The notes under the pieces: generated by a model
What the model was told of the DNA's origin: nothing
The model's database searches: none
Seen by the model: only the letters and a program-made list of their open reading frames with translations
Shown: positions 62,601 through 64,000 of the stretch, one piece after another
Layout of the letters: each line of letters starts with the position of its first letter
Position numbering within the stretch: the first letter of the stretch is position 1
Made by a program: the position numbers and the translations under genes
Assembly: GCA_034190875.2 (NCBI GenBank)
Contig: CM067357.1
Coordinates: forward strand, 2,578,797 to 2,642,796
DNA: 64,000 nt
Direction of reading: 5' to 3'
Source: Urechis unicinctus
Lineage: Eukaryota; Annelida; Polychaeta; Xenopneusta; Urechidae

Positions 62601-62688
62601 AGGATCTGTCTAAAAAAACTACTACTATACGATGAATAACATGATACGCATGCCTTAAATCAACTGCTATTCATGGTAATTTAGATGC

Positions 62689-62721
62689 CCCCCCCCCCCC
62701 CCACACACACACACACACACC
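62689..62721. repeat. C tract followed by (CA)n
   Basis: About 14 C followed by about ten CA units. Confidence 0.95.
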
Positions 62722-63574
62722 AACGCCTCCAATAGCTTTTGTGTCAGAGATTAATAGACACAGAACCGATTCGTGTAGGCAAAGAAACTCAGCATCTGAC
62801 AGCTCCGCGCTATTTACTTCTTTCACATCCAAGCTGTAGAGGCGAAGCGCCACCACTGAAATTTCGGAGCTTCCGAAGTCAAAACGACCGATGAACTCGC
62901 TAAAAACATACCAAAGCCCTCCAAGCACAAAATGACATGAGGACTGTTTCTATTACTACAGTTTTGTCTACTTGTTCTGTTTGAGCACTAAAATACGGCA
63001 CATCATGAAACTTTGTTCAAAAACTCAACATGGTCGACTCCCATAATGCAACATAATTGTGTTAATTCTCGTTCATGTTTTCGATTCGCGCGGTAGCCAT
63101 GTTGGACAAAAAAAATTTAAATTGTGTTGGATTTCGTTGATTCTGTTGATTAGAAGTATGACTGTTGTTGGACTCTAGGCAAGATTGATGATAAGACATT
63201 TGTTGGTATGAAAATGTATATTTTTTTAACTGTCCCTTGTCTGCATTGCGAGAAGGAGCAAATTTGCTTATAACGCTCACGGTTCTGCATACGGACCCTA
63301 GCCTCTTAGGTGGCATCGGATCATCAAAACACCAGGGGCGAGTTGCCTTGCCTAATCAGCAACCACCTCCTCTTTGTTCGTTGGTAGTTTGGGGGGTCCC
63401 TGTGGCAGTTGTACAGGCTGTTAAATGATAGCATTATCGATAGCTATAGACAGGACAATGAAATCGGTGAGGAGGCGTAAGTTGAGAGAAAGCTAGATCA
63501 ACTGAATTTGACGTTTGTTTTGGCACTATTTCTGCAAATACAAACATATATGTAAAACTTTTGTATAAATGCAG

Positions 63575-63902
63575 ACCCTGAGAAGGCATTTGGTAAAGCC
63601 GCTGCTAAATTACTCAAAGCACTTCGCCCAGCTAAGGCAAAATCTTCCCGTCTTGTTGTTAACTCTCCACTGAGGAGTACCTCTGGTATAATACCACGTG
63701 GAGTGAAGCGCAAGCAAACCTCAGCTTCTTCAGCCAGACCAAGCAATCATGGTACCTTTGTTAATTATGAAATATTCCAGAAAAATTTATTTTACAATAT
63801 TTACTGATCTTTAAGAACACATTGAGGTGCATCCTTTGCTTGTGTTACAAACAGTTGATACAGCTACTTCCGAAGAGGCCCTTATACAGGAAAATACTAT
63901 CG
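63575..63902 (+). CDS. two exons of an unrecognised gene, continues past the window
   Basis: Exon 63575-63751 (177 bases) follows aaatgcag and ends before GTACC. Exon 63816-63902 (87 bases) follows cttttaag-type AG and ends before GTAAGA. Both start with two and end with one base of a split codon, so they join in frame and predict a further exon to the right. The protein is basic and Ser-rich (KAFGKAAAKLLKALRPAKAK, then IIPRGVKRKQTSASSARPSN) and then acidic/hydrophobic (VLQTVDTATSEEALIQEN). The basic runs could be a nuclear signal. No family was recognised; the 5' exons are not identified. Confidence 0.5.
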
Positions 63903-64000
63903 GTAAGATCATGATATTTGTGGAGAGTTGCTACAGCAATTTTTATGTTCAATAAAAATTAAACATGAATTAGCAGTTATAGTGATAGTAAATTTATATG

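Noticed and set aside
62671-62928. Minus-strand 85-codon frame
   Set aside because: Runs into the CA/C tract; no start, domain or splice partner.

Overview
The window is eukaryotic: AT-rich intergenic DNA, spliced genes with GT-AG introns, C2H2 zinc fingers, a C-type lectin domain, a BTB domain, a rhodopsin-type GPCR, and many retrotransposons. The main LINEs have an I-group layout (CCHC-knuckle ORF1; ORF2 with AP endonuclease, reverse transcriptase and RNase H), close to the Nimb/I elements of snails. With the lectin, LRR and YqaJ-type pieces this suggests a lophotrochozoan, most likely a mollusc. That is inference; no diagnostic single-copy gene is present.

Layout. 1-0.5 kb is a 16-bp minisatellite. 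3.4-4.0 kb (minus) holds two exons of a C-type lectin domain. 6.8-7.4 kb holds a frame-broken gene with a psq-like helix-turn-helix, a coiled coil and a membrane segment, next to a G-rich repeat island. 9.5-16.3 kb holds two copies of a dispersed repeat; the second is split by a 2.84-kb DNA transposon (12923-15766) with long CACGTGGA-rich terminal inverted repeats. That transposon carries four splice-compatible exons of an unrecognised gene, a tRNA-type SINE and a minisatellite. 17.5-19.0 kb is a two-exon GPCR broken at TM7. 20.3-21.0 kb (minus) and 24.5-26.0 kb (plus) are two related C2H2 pseudogenes. 27.4-28.8 kb holds two different tandem arrays. 29.5-34.8 kb is decayed minus-strand coding DNA: a YqaJ-type nuclease, a gypsy pol fragment and a BTB open frame.

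From 32.4 kb to 61 kb the DNA is dominated by two related LINE families, here called type 1 and type 2, and by short head-plus-tail elements of about 400 bp. Type 1 copies: A (43880-49557, full length, 14-bp target-site duplication), B (52505-58187, full length, 17-bp duplication) and C (41974-43661, 5'-truncated). Type 2 copies: E (49593-60713, interrupted by B) and D (35465-37846, internally deleted and carrying a head-to-tail dimer of short elements). In both families the ORF1 stop and ORF2 start overlap by one base (TAATG in type 1, TGATG in type 2), as expected for termination-reinitiation. The two families differ through most of their length but share a nearly identical 3' end, and copy A is a mosaic of both. 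No copy is fully open: each has homopolymer or dinucleotide frameshifts or deletions.

The last 3 kb hold an array built from the LINE tail plus flanking DNA, a probable LRR exon (minus), microsatellites, and two in-phase exons of an unrecognised gene running off the right edge.
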